Positions 1 to 11,859 are shown, numbered from the stretch's first letter. The stretch is DNA of 64,000 bases from Podarcis raffonei (GCF_027172205.1 NC_070614.1:43019001-43083000), one strand, 5' to 3'. The notes: a model not told the origin generated them from the sequence alone. Translations and numbers: made by a program.

Positions 1-204
1 TGCTGCCATCACTTGCTGATTTATATAAATAGTGTTGTTTGGCAATACACAAACATGATCAGGTTTAAGAATTAAGGGCACTTATGATGGAGCTTTGAGG
101 AAGGTGAGGGCTCATTTGCAGAGAGGAGAATAAATTTTACCAACAGATGGAAAGAGCATATAGTTTATGGATCCCACATTAGTTAACCTTCGCTCTTCCT
201 GATG

Positions 205-300
205 TTTCTGAACTACAACTCCTGTCCTTCACTGATAACATGGCTGATGGAAGTTGTAGTCTAACAACATATGGAGGCCCACAGGTTGCCTAACCCTGAA
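205..300. repeat. Short foldback interspersed repeat
   Basis: Two inverted segments (ctacaactcc near the left, ggaagttgtagtc near the right) end in a phrase about a bypassed 'cacaggttgcctaacc'. Related degenerate copies lie near 6500-6610, 12840-12940, 19200-19285, 36810-36940 and 47290-47450. It looks like an old nonautonomous element. The rest of 1-642 shows no gene. Confidence 0.5.
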
Positions 301-642
301 CTAATGATCCAAACTCTCTCCATTTTTAAAATATGTTCTGGAGTTTTAAGAAGCATAAGATTTTGGAAGTTCTAAAACAGATTGTACAGGTCTCCTTATC
401 TGCCAACTCACCCCTTCCTTTTCAATAAATGGCATCCCACAGAGATGTGCCACAACATCTACACTTCTCTGTGCAAAATTGAGTTGATCCAGACATAACT
501 TAGAAGGTTCATCTTTTCTTGGCCAGCCTACTAACTGGCTGCATGTAGAGGAATGCATACAAGTGAGGGGGAGGGAATGCTGTGATTGTTTTCTATTTAA
601 TGTCTTCATCATTGTTCCACTTCAAGGCTATAATCTGCAAGG

Positions 643-1584
643 ATGGAAAATGGGACTCATACAGTAGTGGTCGAGTTTGTTCTCCAGGAAATATCAGAGA
701 TCTGGTTGGTGCAACTGTTTCTCTGTACCCTACTCCTGCTCTTCTATGCCATCATCCTACCTGGAAATGTCCTCATCATTATGACAATTAGGCATGACCC
801 CCATTTGGGATCCCCCATGTTTTTCTTCTTGGCCAACCTGGCCTTCATGGACATCTGCTACAGCTGTGTCACAACTCCGAAGATCATAGCCAACTTCTTG
901 GCTGGCTGCAGAACCATCTCCTACAGAGACTGCATGGCTCAGCTTTTTTTCATTCATTTCCTTGGTGGGGCAGAGATCATTCTCCTTATTTCCATGGCTG
1001 TGGATCGCTATGTGGCCATCTGCCACCCAATGCACTATGTCACTGTGGTGACCAGAGTGGTTTGCTGGGCTATGCTGGTGTGTGCATGGGCTGCAGGTTT
1101 CATACACTCCATGATCCAGGTCATTCTCATTGCCCCACTGCCTTTTTGTGGCCCCAATGAGTTGGACAACTTCTTTTGTGACATAACCCAGATCATCAAG
1201 CTGGCTTGCACCAACACTAATACATTAGAGTTTGTCATGTTTGTTAACAGTGGTCTGGTCACTACTGGATGTTTCATCCTCCTCCTCATTTCATATGTGG
1301 CCCTCCTTGTCAAGGTGAGGAAGGGCTCAAGCCAAGGGAAGAACAAAGCCTCCTCTACATGCATGACCCACATCATCATTATCTTCATTATGTTTGGCCC
1401 AGCTATCTATATCTATTGTCGTCCTTTCCAGGACCACCCGTTTGACAAGGTGGTGGCCTTTTTCCACACTGTGATCTTCCCTGTGATGAACCCCATGATC
1501 TACACACTGAGGAACAGGGAGATCAAAGTTGCTATGTGGAAACTGTTGAAAAAAATTCAAAATTTCCAGACAAGTGAAAGATAA
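643..1584 (+). CDS. Olfactory receptor, intact, divergent from the other ORs here (OR1)
   Basis: This is an odorant-binding seven-helix GPCR of class II (gamma) type, expected in the cilia of olfactory neurons and coupled to Golf. The single coding exon gives 313 residues, a normal OR length. An N-glycosylation site (NGT) is at residues 3-5. The TM3 cysteine is C97, the MAVDRYVAICHP motif has DRY at 121-123, KASSTC is at 235-240 and NPMIY at 283-287. The ECL2 motif FCGPNELDNFFCD resembles family 4 receptors (OR4N/OR4Q-like). It shares the general fold but not the close identity of the four ORs downstream, so it is a separate lineage. The start is the first ATG that gives a standard OR N-terminus. 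No frameshift or stop is seen. Confidence 0.93.
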   Translation: MENGTHTVVVEFVLQEISEIWLVQLFLCTLLLLFYAIILPGNVLIIMTIRHDPHLGSPMFFFLANLAFMDICYSCVTTPKIIANFLAGCRTISYRDCMAQLFFIHFLGGAEIILLISMAVDRYVAICHPMHYVTVVTRVVCWAMLVCAWAAGFIHSMIQVILIAPLPFCGPNELDNFFCDITQIIKLACTNTNTLEFVMFVNSGLVTTGCFILLLISYVALLVKVRKGSSQGKNKASSTCMTHIIIIFIMFGPAIYIYCRPFQDHPFDKVVAFFHTVIFPVMNPMIYTLRNREIKVAMWKLLKKIQNFQTSER

Positions 1585-1999
1585 CTATGGCATAGCATTG
1601 CAATACTTGCTTTTATTCTTATGCTTCCTTGCACTTAATCATTATTCGTTAGATTTCTTCCACACCCTTTGCTTAGTGAATTCCAGAGACGACAGTAGAT
1701 TAACAATACATATTTTGAAGAGCAAAGAAGAGGACTCTAGAACAACTCTTATTTTAAATACCTCTGCTATATGTTGGCTATAGAAGCTGTGATACATTGC
1801 TGAGGGGGGCAGGAGGAGAGAAGAGGAAAGCAAGTCTTCAGGCACCAGTTAAGTCTATGTCTCATCCAGAAATTATAGCCAAAGACATTTTTGCAAATTT
1901 AAAAAATCCATCCGGACAGAAACTTTACCTCTAAAAAAGAGGACATGGTCTGGAAAAAGAGGACACATTGGAATCCTAACTGAGTAGATAGATTCAGAC

Positions 2000-2150
2000 C
2001 ATACATTTAAAGCACATTCAGCACACATCTACAGCACATGACTTCCCCCAAAGAATCCTGAGAACTGTAGTTTGTTATGGATGATAGGAACTGTAGATCT
2101 GTGAGGTGGAACTAGAGCTCCCAGGAAGCTACAGTATGTACTTTACACCT
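2000..2150. repeat. Foldback MITE-like repeat
   Basis: It begins with a tacatttaaagcac-type end, contains inverted 'aactgtag' segments, and ends in a degenerate complement (tgtactttac). A second copy with the same end sequences is at about 3659-3818. Confidence 0.45.
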
Positions 2151-2520
2151 GAAGAAATGTGAGCTTTGCATTCAAATTTAATTCTAGTTTTTACATCATC
2201 ATCATCAGGCTGGGAGAACCACCACGTTTGCAAAAGTACAACTATAAAATGCAAAATAGCCTTAGGGGAAGGCAGCCCCCCCCCCCCAAAAAATAAACCC
2301 TCTTGAATAAGTACTGAGCATGTTCACCAGCCAAGGGATTCTAAATTCCTTTTTGAGTGGAAAGGGGAAATGGCTAGTTGAAACAGTGTAAAAATGGTTG
2401 TAAATTTTTCTCCATGGACACGCTCTTCTGCCTTATTCCTTGGATAAATGGTTGTTGGACTAGCGCCCAGATCAAGGCCTACTGCTTCACCTTTTCCACT
2501 CCCATCCCAGAGGTCACCTG

Positions 2521-2522
<2 letters not shown>

Positions 2523-2566
<44 letters not shown>
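2523..2566. repeat. (CT)n microsatellite
   Basis: This is an uninterrupted CT dinucleotide tract of about 44 bp. It produces spurious Leu/Ser and Arg/Glu reading frames on both strands. Confidence 0.97.
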
Positions 2567-2569
<3 letters not shown>

Positions 2570-3658
2570 GCACAATGCAAACTTTTTAATGAGCTCCCTT
2601 AAGACTGATAGCTGGAGTGTCTCTGCCTAGAGTCTCTGGAGCTCTTACTATGGCAGCTTCCAGTGTCTGTGTGCCAAGGCCTTTAGATGAGCAGGGAAGT
2701 ATTTTGTTCTTCCCAAAGAGGAAAAGAATGTGACCCTTTTCACTGCCCTTTACCCCAGAAGAAGAATAAGGAATTAGCTCTTTTTTCTTTCCTTCCTCAC
2801 AATGTTCAGATGTTAGTTATTATTTTCTCAGGTTTCAGGGCTAGATCTTCAACAATCAAAAGCATTTTGTCCTCACTCACAGATCCCTGATCACACATGC
2901 ATTATGTGTTAACTGATGTGTAAGCCCATGCTGCCACAGAGGTGTGATATGAGCAAGATCTTGGGCCCACAGTTTTGCCACAAGGCAGGGGTGTTGCAGT
3001 GCACTTCAGCTATGTTAGTCAGAGATAAAAACAATGGGAAAACAAAGAAAGCAAGGCAAGCTGTTGATCATTATTGTTCTGTTTGAAAGCAGTCTCCCAC
3101 TGTCCATGCAGGGAGATGAAGAGCCCAGAACAAAAGCATGTTACAATTTTTTAACCCTCAGATAGTACCCACCCTTGTAACAGAAAAGCTACCCCCCAAA
3201 TGGCAGCTTTAAATGGCACAAAAAGGGTTGTATCTGTAAATCAGGTCATGCTCAGAGTTCATGTTTCTCCAGCATATTTAAGAGTCTGTTAATCAAGATG
3301 CCTGCAATGCCTGCTATTTGCCTTTTCCAAACCAGTTTGAGATACCCTTTGAAATAGTGAATACATTGACTCCAGAATCCATTTTCAAGAACCTGTTTCA
3401 TTCATACAGAGATAGCTGCTCTTTGGGCAAGTCTGTGGAAATAGTTATCAATACTTATTAATCCAGAGGGGAAACTCGGGAAGGATTTCCTGCTATGTGG
3501 CTGGAGGAGTCTCGATGCTCACTAGGGGTTAAACATGGCTGTTGTATTGCTCTCTGTTTTCAGCTCAGGTTTTACTGGTAAAAGTGATATTTCATTAATT
3601 TTTCCATAACAGTTACAAGCTGGTCACTGAGGATATGTGCACCATATATTTTTTAAAA

Positions 3659-3818
3659 GTACATTTAAAGCACATTTCTCCCCTCAAATAATAATGGGCC
3701 CTGTAGAACAGTGAGTAGGTTACTGAGAGCTATAACTGTGAGGAGTAACAGTGCCCCAAATTATTTGTGGGAAACAATGTGCTTTGAATGTACTTTAAAG
3801 GTATAGTGTGTATGTAGC
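3659..3818. repeat. Foldback MITE-like repeat, second copy
   Basis: The ends acatttaaagcac and gtgctttgaatgt are inverted with respect to each other. It is the same type as the element at about 2000-2150. Confidence 0.45.
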
Positions 3819-4267
3819 CAGAATCCCCATTAAGGTTAAAGATAAATTGGCATATTATTACAAAGCATCAAAATGGCATTGGAAAGTCAAATGGCTGTCA
3901 CAGGGCTTATAGATGCCTGGACTGTGTGAAACGTGTGGATCTGGGATTACACCTTTTTATCTCCTTCAAAAATAACCATACTCTTGGGTAAACAAAACTC
4001 TGATCTACATAGATCTTCAAGGTAAGATTCTGGAGGCAGAACATGGAATCATTTAAATGTAGTGGTCCAGTATTTGTTGATATAGATTTAATGGAAGGGC
4101 AACAATGATTTCCCATTTCCCCATAGCCCAATAGACCAAATGGTTTAAGGCTAGGGACATTTTCAGAGCAGTGAACATTTGATCTACCACTCAGAGGTCT
4201 GTGTTTTGGGTGCATGGGTACATGCATGTTCCTAGCGACATATGTAACAGGGTTGCCAGATCACCTG

Positions 4268-4622
4268 TAAAATGTAAAGGGACCCCTGACCATTAGGTCC
4301 AGTCGTGAATGACTTTGGGGTTGCGGCGCTCATCTTGCTTTATTGGCTGAGGGAGCCGGCGTACAGCTTCCGGGTCATGTGGCCAGCATGACTAAGCCAC
4401 TTCTGGCGAACCAGAGCAGCGCACGGAAACGCCGTTTACCTTCCCACCAGAGCGATACCTATTTATCTACTTGCACTTTGACATGCTTTCAAACTGCTAG
4501 GTTGACAGGAGCAGGGACAGAGCAACGGGAGCTCACCCCATCGCGGGGATTTGAACCACTGACCTTCCAATCAGCAAGTCCTAGGCTCTGTGGTTTAACC
4601 CACAGCGCCACCCGTGTCCCTC
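4268..4622 (-). mobile_element. tRNA-derived SINE, Sauria type, full length
   Basis: Read on the minus strand, it has a tRNA-like head with box-A-like and box-B-like (ggttcaaatccc) segments, a conserved body, and a tail of the 'cctttac' type. It is flanked by an exact 12-bp target duplication, ccagatcacctg, at 4256-4267 and 4623-4634. This pins the insertion limits and suggests it is not very old. The family name is from recognition of the body and tail, not from a database hit. Confidence 0.85.
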
Positions 4623-4986
4623 CCAGATCACCTGAGCACCTGGTTAATGATATAGCCACAAAATGTCTTGATAACATTAATATCATATACAACCTTCCTT
4701 TCTTCTTTGAAGATTAATAGAATTGGAGATTATTCAATTGTTTGAGTGCACACGCACAGTTCGGAGATTACCCTGTTTTTGATCCCTTGCCACCTACCCA
4801 CCCAAGAAACCAAATGAGAAGTCAAACCAACATGCGATGCACCCCTGAGGACAGCTGTGTATCACATCCCTTAGTGACAAAGTATTGTTTTCTTCTCTAG
4901 CACCATTGGAACAGATAACACACCAACTAATGCAGTCAAGCAGATATATCATCCACATAGATATTGTCATCCCCACACCAGTCACA

Positions 4987-5086
4987 GGCAGAAGAAGGAA
5001 CTGGATCAAGCAGCTCCATGCTGATGCTGATCAGGACAGAAGAAGTTGCTGTAGCAACCTCAAGGAATTTCTGTTGGATTTGGGAG
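4987..5086 (+). other. Candidate 5' noncoding exon of the OR at 7069
   Basis: A block of about 100 bp beginning ggcagaag is conserved upstream of four ORs (here and near 10431, 16924 and 21487). In every copy it ends at a GT splice donor, here gtgggt at 5087. The matching acceptor is tttttacag ending at 7052, giving an intron of about 1.97 kb. An untranslated first exon upstream of an intronless coding exon is the normal OR layout. The 5' limit (transcription start) is not determined. Confidence 0.55.
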
Positions 5087-6213
5087 GTGGGTGAGAAACC
5101 ACTTGAGGATGTATTGCATTTTTCCAGAAGGCAGGTGCGAAACAATGGGAAGAATGACATATTGCAAACATCTCCAAGGAGCTCTCCATCCATTTCCATC
5201 AACTAATCTTCTCTTTCCCATTCTCTAACTCCAGCACTCCAAATGCCTCACACTCAGCAGTGTGAGGACTGGTCAGCATTATTATCGTGTAATTGTCCAC
5301 CCAGAACACTGAAGACTACATACTATACCCAGTTTCTGATATGATGGGCCTCTAAATCCTGGGGAACAGCTGTGGGAGAGGTCTACTGCACTCGTGTTAC
5401 ATGTGAGAAATTAGAACTGTCATTTTACATCAGACAGCAGCTACATACCCACGGCAGTTTATTCAATTTTCCTGATGTTTCTCTGTTCATTTCTGCATGT
5501 AAGTAGAGCTTTCACGTGACATAAACGCCACTTCAAGAACTATAGAGGAATATAGTGAATATTGAATGCTCATTTCCATATTAGTTGCAAATGATTTTTT
5601 TTTTCTGGAAAGGAATAACATGGAAACTAGGACTAAATGGCGCTATAGTTCTGGAAGTGATATTTGCATCATGTGAATGCAGAAATTAACAGTTCATGAA
5701 ATGGGAAAATGGAATAAACTGTAGTGCGATTTCAGCTTGTGACATCAAGCTGAGCACTCTGTCTTCTTATGGTGACTAACCAGATGTTACTTTGGAAAGG
5801 AATCACAAAATAGGGGAAGCTAATGCATCTGGCCTATTAATAATTCAATCAGAGCAACACACAATATTAAGTTAAGTCTTTGCACAACAAAAAGAAGTGG
5901 ATACACTTCAGTAATGAAGATAGACAATGGATCTATCATATCCACCTTTGTGTGTGTGTGCACAGTCCTGTGATGCAGTCTCAGTCAAACACCCTGCCGG
6001 TGGAGCTGATGCTAAATGAAACCACTGTGTAAGGGCACAAGGCAGCTACTTCTTTCTTCTCCATGGGCTCTTCTCTGTGGTAAATTCTCCTTGGAATCTC
6101 CTTCTGCAGCAGAACTGGAGTACCCAAATGGGTAGTTCTTCAGATATTCCACAAATTTAGATTGTATCTTGGAAAGTGGTCTGCTTCTTAGGAAGATAGA
6201 TAGTTGGAAAGAT

Positions 6214-6214
<1 letters not shown>

Positions 6215-6258
<44 letters not shown>
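6215..6258. repeat. (GT)n microsatellite
   Basis: This is an uninterrupted GT tract of about 44 bp inside the presumed 5'UTR intron of OR2. Confidence 0.95.
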
Positions 6259-6259
<1 letters not shown>

Positions 6260-6289
6260 GAAGGACAATATATTTTAGAGGAGCCGCAT

Positions 6290-6475
6290 TGATGGGGAAG
6301 GCTCATAGCCCACTAGTAGAGCATTTGCTTTCCATTTAGAAGGTCCCAGGTTCAGTCCAAGTAGGAGTGTGAATTTTATCCTCTAATACTCTGAAAAACC
6401 ACTGCCAGTCAGTGTAAACTATACTGAGCTATATGAACTAATAGTCTGACTCAATATAAGGCAGCTTGCTGTTTC
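6290..6475 (+). repeat. Degenerate tRNA-derived SINE
   Basis: It has tRNA-like phrases (agagcatttgctt, then aaggtcccaggttcagtcc as box B) followed by a 'ctgccagtcagtgta ... aaggcagctt' body. Homologous copies occur in the equivalent position before each of the next ORs (about 12655, 18970, 22627 and 24140), so it was present before the OR tandem duplication. Confidence 0.6.
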
Positions 6476-6719
6476 CCTAAAAGAGGTGTGTGTGTGCACT
6501 ACAGCCCTTCAGATATCTGTTGAGCTCCCACTCCCATCAGCCCCAGCTAGCTTGGACAATGGTCACAGGCAAGGAGCTGGACTCTGTAGGGCCACAGGTT
6601 CTCAACTCCTGGTGTAGATAATACTGAGTTGGATAGAGGAATGGACTTAGTATATGTCATCTTCCTATGACTAATGTATGAACAATTAGGACTGGGGTCC
6701 CAGGACCCAGTCAAGAATA

Positions 6720-6961
6720 CAGTGGTACCTCAGATTACAGACACTTCAGGTTACAGACGCTTCAGGTTACAAACTCCGCTAACCCAGAAATAGTACCTCG
6801 GGTTAAGAACTTTGCTTCAGGATGAGAACAGAGATTGCATGGCAGTGGCACGGTGGCAGCAGGAGGCCCCATTAGCTAAAGTGGTACCTCAGGTTAAGAA
6901 CAGTTTCAGGTTAAGAACGGACCTCCAGAATGAATTACGTTCTTAACCTGAGGTACCACTG
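6720..6961 (+). mobile_element. MITE with CAGTGGTACCTC inverted ends, TA target site
   Basis: The element is 242 bp, starting cagtggtacctcag and ending in the complement, with TA on both sides. TA duplication and CAGTGG ends point to the Tc1/mariner-pogo (Tigger-like) superfamily. It has no transposase. Further copies are at 16085, 33387, 44433, 59975 and 60280. Confidence 0.8.
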
Positions 6962-7068
6962 TAATGGCAGCTGGCACATAGCTATACCCTTTGCTAAGGC
7001 TATAATGGAAGTATCTCATTACCACCTTTTTCTCCCTTTCCAGTTTTTACAGTGATTTGCAGAAGACA

Positions 7069-8028
7069 ATGGCATGGGGAAACAAGACAATGGTGACTGA
7101 GTTTGTCCTGCTGGGCCTCTCTGAAACTTGGGAGGTCCAATTGGTCTTCTTTGTCTTCTTCCTCCTCCTCTGCATGGCTACTTTGTTCATCAACATTCTC
7201 ACCCTCTCAGCTATTTTCAGATGTCGCCATCTTTCAGACTCACCCATGTTCTTTCTCCTGGGTCATTTGGCTTTCCTGGACCTCTGCCTGTCCTCCTTTG
7301 CCACTCCAAGATCTCTCTTTGATTTCCTTGCCCAACACCATGTCATTTCCTTCCATGGCTGCATGGCACAAATCTTTTTTCTTCATCTCTTTGGAGGCAG
7401 TGAGATGCTCCTGCTGGTAGCCATGGCAATTGACCGGTACGTGGCCATCTCCCATCCTCTCCATTATGCCACTCTCATGAATCGGCGGCATTGCATGGGG
7501 CTTGTGCTAGCCTGCTGGACTGGTGGGCTCCTCCACACCACTGTGCAATTGGTTTTTACAATTAAGGCACCTTTCTGTGGGCCCAATCTTGTGCACAATT
7601 TCTTCTGTGACCTCCCCTTTGTCATCAAGTTGGCTTGCACTGACACCTACCCCCTGGAGGTCATGATGGTCACCAACAGTGGCATTTTGTCACTGGTGTC
7701 TTTCGTTGCTCTGCTTCTCTCGTATGGATTCATTCTTCATACCATTTGCTCCATGCCCCACTCTAAAAGGACCACAAAGACTGCTTCCACGTGTACCTCT
7801 CACCTCATTGTGGTCACCATGTACTTTGGGCCCTGTATTTTTATTTACCTGCAGCCATACAGTCAATTCATGGCTGATAAAGTGCTCTGCATCTTCTACA
7901 CCTGTTTCACCCCCTTGCTGAACCCGACTATCTATGCTTTGAAGAACAAGGAGATGAAGGCTACTATGGGAAGCCTGCTGGCAAGGCTTTCTGGGAAGGT
8001 TTCCACTCAAGGCCAGCCCTATCATTAG
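7069..8028 (+). CDS. Olfactory receptor, intact (OR2)
   Basis: This is a family-4-like class II olfactory receptor of 319 residues. The ATG at 7069 is preferred because it yields the N-terminus MAWGNKTMVTEF with glycosylation site NKT at 5-7, aligned with its neighbours. Upstream in-frame codons lie in the 5'UTR after the acceptor at 7052. Visible motifs are PMFFLLGHLAFLDLC (TM2), HGCMAQIFF (TM3 cysteine), AMAIDRYVAISHP, PFCGPNLVHNFFCD (ECL2), KTASTCTSHLIVV (TM6) and NPTIYALKNKEMK (TM7). It is the first of four tandem paralogues. A degenerate copy of its own 3' end follows about 200 bp downstream. No disabling change is seen. Odorant unknown. Confidence 0.94.
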   Translation: MAWGNKTMVTEFVLLGLSETWEVQLVFFVFFLLLCMATLFINILTLSAIFRCRHLSDSPMFFLLGHLAFLDLCLSSFATPRSLFDFLAQHHVISFHGCMAQIFFLHLFGGSEMLLLVAMAIDRYVAISHPLHYATLMNRRHCMGLVLACWTGGLLHTTVQLVFTIKAPFCGPNLVHNFFCDLPFVIKLACTDTYPLEVMMVTNSGILSLVSFVALLLSYGFILHTICSMPHSKRTTKTASTCTSHLIVVTMYFGPCIFIYLQPYSQFMADKVLCIFYTCFTPLLNPTIYALKNKEMKATMGSLLARLSGKVSTQGQPYH

Positions 8029-8121
8029 TCAGCATGAGATGGCCACCTCGGGCAGCTTATTTTGGTTGTCACAAAAGAGACAAAATCAATAGTTATTTCA
8101 TTTACTGCTCACAGTGTGGAG

Positions 8122-8214
8122 AACCCAATTATTATCTATGCATTAAAAAACAAAGAGATGAAGGCTGTCATTGGCAGTCGGTTGGCAAATATTTCTGGAC
8201 AGGTCTCCACTTAG
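8122..8214 (+). pseudogene. OR C-terminal fragment
   Basis: About 30 codons read NP-III-YALKNKEMK, then SGQVST and a stop: the TM7-tail end of an OR like those in this cluster, with one extra isoleucine codon after NP. It starts 200 bp after the equivalent codon of OR2 and is followed by similar 3' flank. It is therefore either an old tandem duplication of a gene's 3' end or the stump of a deleted OR. It cannot encode a receptor. Confidence 0.8.
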
Positions 8215-8789
8215 GGATGAACCTACCACTAGGCAGCAGAAGGCAATTCTTGAAATTGAATTTGGGTGTCACGAAAGAGCAACAAATTTAATTTTCTGAT
8301 CTTCTTGCATTTATACATGGGGTGGAGAAAGCAGTTAGAGAGAAGTTTTTTCTCCTTAGTCTAGAACCCGGGCTCATACAGTGGAGCTGAAAATGAAGTG
8401 CTTCCTTACACAGCACACAGCTGATGGGTGGGGGAGCTAAGATTTTAAAAGTCTTTTTAAGAAACCTCATTCAACATTAGCTCCACCCACCCCTAAACTG
8501 ATTTGCACCTGGATGTAGACCAGATGTTCTCTGGGTAGCCTCAGGTCAAATGGGGTGCTGTGTGCCACCCTAGGATTTCTTTGATTTTCTACCTCAGCTA
8601 CCAAAATAACTTGACCAGCCACTGGTACGCAAAGACCTATGCAGCTTGGGGACCAGGATACCGGAAAGACCAGCACACCCCTTATTTACTATGCCAAGGC
8701 ATCATCTTATCAGGAGGTCCTGAATATTGTTTTTAATCCAATCAGTATTTACTGACATTTTAATAAATATTCTACTCTCCTTTACATCT

Positions 8790-8993
8790 ACAGGTGTGGC
8801 AGTTGATGTGCTAGACCAGTGTCTGGCTTTGGTAATAGACTGGATGAGAGCCAGTAAGCTGAACCTCAATCCAGATAAGACAGAGGTACTGTTAGTAGGT
8901 GGTTCCCTAGACAGGATGGATGGGAGACTGCTTCCTTTGGGGGGGGTTACTCTCCCTGTGAAGGAGCAGAGACATAACTTGGTGGTGCAGGCA
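8790..8993 (+). mobile_element. L2-like LINE fragment (reverse transcriptase C-terminal part)
   Basis: The translation contains WMRASKLNLNPDKTEVLLV and LPVKEQRHNLVV, the conserved stretch that follows the YADD box in L2/CR1-like reverse transcriptases. The same region occurs in the longer copy at 63301-64000. It is truncated at both ends. Confidence 0.8.
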
Positions 8994-10430
8994 ATACTCC
9001 TTAGCTCACTCCTATTGTTCTGTGTTTACCAAATTGATTTATTGAAAAATCCATTGCACTGGTTTACTGTAATCACGTCGTCATTATGTACTATAATTTA
9101 TTTTTACCTGCACCATAATTTATTTTTTACCTACCCATTTTTTTGTCAGTCATGTCATGTTTTATTATTTATATGTGTACAATTTTGCAACAGAAAAATA
9201 AAATAGACGGGGGGAAGTATAAACAAAAATCTTATTGCTGATCTTGTTGTCTACTGAAAACCCTGTAAACCTTCCACCCCTTCCTGGGTGGGCTATCTTT
9301 CCAGGTCTGCCCCTTATTTCCCTCTACAGCAAATTTAGAAATCACCTTCTTGACCCATTGGACCCATTATTGCTCTCATCCGCTCAATCTGCGGATGTCT
9401 TCACATGCAGTGGGTGACAAGTCCCTAGCTCACTAAGAATTGAAGACTGATTGGCTACCCACAACTGATTTAGCCAGCTGGCTTGTCTTGTCTTGACTGA
9501 GAGGTGATTATGACCAAGAAGGCAGTGATCAAAGGGAAACAAGAAAGAGACAATGGTGGGACTGGAGGGAGGGAAGGAAAGAGAGGAAGAGGAAAGAGAA
9601 TGGTGTGAGAAGACTTTAACATGTCTTCTTGAGTGATCTTGCTGGTGCAGAATTGGAAGAGCCAGGAATCCTCCTAACCTCCTTGTGGACGTCAAGTAGG
9701 AGGCCTCCCTTCACCAGCCATGAGGGGGAAGCAGTGCCAGCACAGACCTGAAGGCCCAGCCCATGCACAGCTCATCTCCCTGTGGTTCTGGAAGGGAGCC
9801 TTGGCAAGGGAGCCTGTTGTAGGGCCACTGGGATGCAACCCCTCAGAAATCTGGGGTCAGAGAAGCCACCCCAGAGCTCCACACCACACAATGCCTCTGA
9901 TTGATTGACTTTAGCCCAGATATCACACTCTTCCATTGTCTCTCAAGACAAGTCAATGTCATCAAGTAAGTGAAACCAGTGGTCAACACTCAAGGATATA
10001 GAAATTGATGCCGTTCCTATAGGGGCATTAGCATTAATGAAAAAGAAGCTCCTCCCCTAATTAGAGGTGGATATCATTCCATTGGGATAGGTGGTAGAAT
10101 CACACACATTTGGGACAGGGAAAGAAAATCACACCCCTATTTATCCCCCCTTTTTATCTCTTACCATCTACCCAGAAAACCAGACCTGAAGTCAAACCAA
10201 TGCACAATGCATCCTTGAAGGCAGCTGCGTAAATCTTGCTTTAGTGAGAAAAGTATTACTCCCCCCCCCCGCTCTGTAAGAACAGATAAGGCACCAACTA
10301 AAGCAGCCCCCGGGGGGGGGAATGAGCAATTAATTACACACACATACCACTGTCTCTTGATTTGCTCTTTAGCCTGCCTTTCAAGCAGAAATCACATCCA
10401 CATAGATAACTCATCCCCACACCACTCATA
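8994..10430. other. Intergenic between OR2 and the OR3 upstream exon
   Basis: No gene is supported. Short open frames here (for example 9720-9908) have no homologue in the equivalent interval of the neighbouring OR units and no recognisable domain. Homology with the other OR units resumes at about 10140. Confidence 0.5.
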
Positions 10431-10531
10431 GGCAGAAGATGAAACTGAATCAAACAGCTCCATGCTGAGGCTGAGCTGAACAGAAGAAGCTGCTCCAGAA
10501 AACTTCAAAGAATCTCTGCTGGGATTTGCAG
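10431..10531 (+). other. Candidate 5' noncoding exon of the OR at 13183
   Basis: This is a conserved block from ggcagaag to gggatttgcag followed by a consensus donor gtgagt. The acceptor attttcacag ends at 13160, so the intron would be about 2.63 kb. About 100 bp upstream, at 10327-10336, is caattaatta, a homeodomain-type motif of the kind found in mammalian OR promoters. Confidence 0.6.
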
Positions 10532-11859
10532 GTGAGTGATATAGACCATTTGAGGGGGTGTTAGATTTGTCCAAAGGCAAGTGCCTTTGGGAAGAATGAC
10601 ACATTGCAGACTCCTTCAAGGAGCTCTTCAGCAGTTTCTGTCACCTAAACTTCTCATTTCCAACTCCAGCACCCCACATGCCTTTTGGTGGTTGAATTAC
10701 TGATGGAATATGGGACAATGTGGGAACTGGTCAGCATTGTTACGGCATACTCATTCATCTAGAAGACTGGAGAATATATATTACATTGAGTACTGGGGTG
10801 ACATGCCTCTGATTCCTGGGGAACAGCAGCGGGAGAGGGCTTATTACATTCATGTCCTTTTTGTGGGTTTCCCATAGGTGCGTCAGAAGGCAAAGCACTC
10901 AGTTATATGGGCACAGCCTGATCAATAATGGTTTGGGCCCGGCATGTTGTTGGAATCCTGAGGTTAGGGAACTGGTGCTCCCTGCAAAGCGGAATATAAG
11001 ATCTTAAGAAATCAGAGCTACCATTCCAGATCAGACTGTGGCTTGTATGTGCATGTTTATTCCACTTTCCCAACAGTTCCCTAACTGTTATTTTTTACAT
11101 TACATTTGAGCTTTCACATGATGCAAAATCCACTTCCAAAATTATAGAGAAATATAGCCTAGGTTTACCACTTATTTCAATACTATTTCCAATGATTTAT
11201 TTTTTCCCTGGCAGCAAATAACATAGAAATTAGCACTAAGGTTTGTGCCATATTCTAGTGTAGGTCTGAAAGTGCCTTTTGCAATGTATGAAAACTCAAA
11301 GATAATGTGAAAATTAACATTTAGAGAAACATTGGAAAAGGTGACCATCTAGATGAGGACTCTGTTTTCCAACAGTGCCTAACAAGATGCTCCTTTGTAA
11401 GAGAATAACAAAATAAGACATGATAATGCATCTGAACCTGTTAATGATTCTGCCAGTTTGTTTCTGCCTCTGAACATGGTGTCATGGATAGAAGTCATTG
11501 AGATACCTGTGTGTGTGTGTGAATATAAGTTTTATTCTCTTCTCTTCTCATCTCTTCTAGTCTATTCTATTCTTACTGAATATTACAATATTCTGAGACA
11601 ATAACTCCTAGGGTATGACCTGCCTAGCTAGTTCTTCTTACTTTGCACAGCAGAACACAATGGGTAATATCTATAATGCCGTCTAACAGTGATCTTGGCA
11701 CCAACAGGGCTGTAGCCTAAAGAGGGCTGCTGAGGAAGAAGAGTGTATCAGCATCCTCAATGGAACCCCAAGGTTAACAGAAGTGCCACAAATAAAATAA
11801 GGAAGCACCAATGAAGCTGAAAGGGGAAACAGATGAAATAAAGTACTTCTGGAGGCAAT

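Larger units (their letters stand above)
1585..4255. other. Intergenic, repeats only
   Basis: No coding potential is supported. It holds two foldback repeats (about 2000-2150 and 3659-3818), a CT microsatellite at 2523-2566, and otherwise unremarkable AT-rich DNA. Confidence 0.6.
5087..7052 (+). other. Presumed 5'UTR intron of OR2
   Basis: No coding sequence is seen. It contains a GT microsatellite, a degenerate tRNA-derived SINE and a MITE. It ends in a pyrimidine-rich tract and acceptor ttttacag. Confidence 0.45.

Noticed and set aside
757-1560. Antisense frames over OR1 (and over every other OR and V2R exon 6)
   Set aside because: They are shadows of conserved coding sequence on the + strand, repeated over each paralogue.
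4343-4717. 124-residue open frame
   Set aside because: It lies almost wholly inside a SINE with target duplications on both sides.
9720-9908. Short frame in the OR2-OR3 interval
   Set aside because: No homologue in the matching interval of neighbouring units and no domain.
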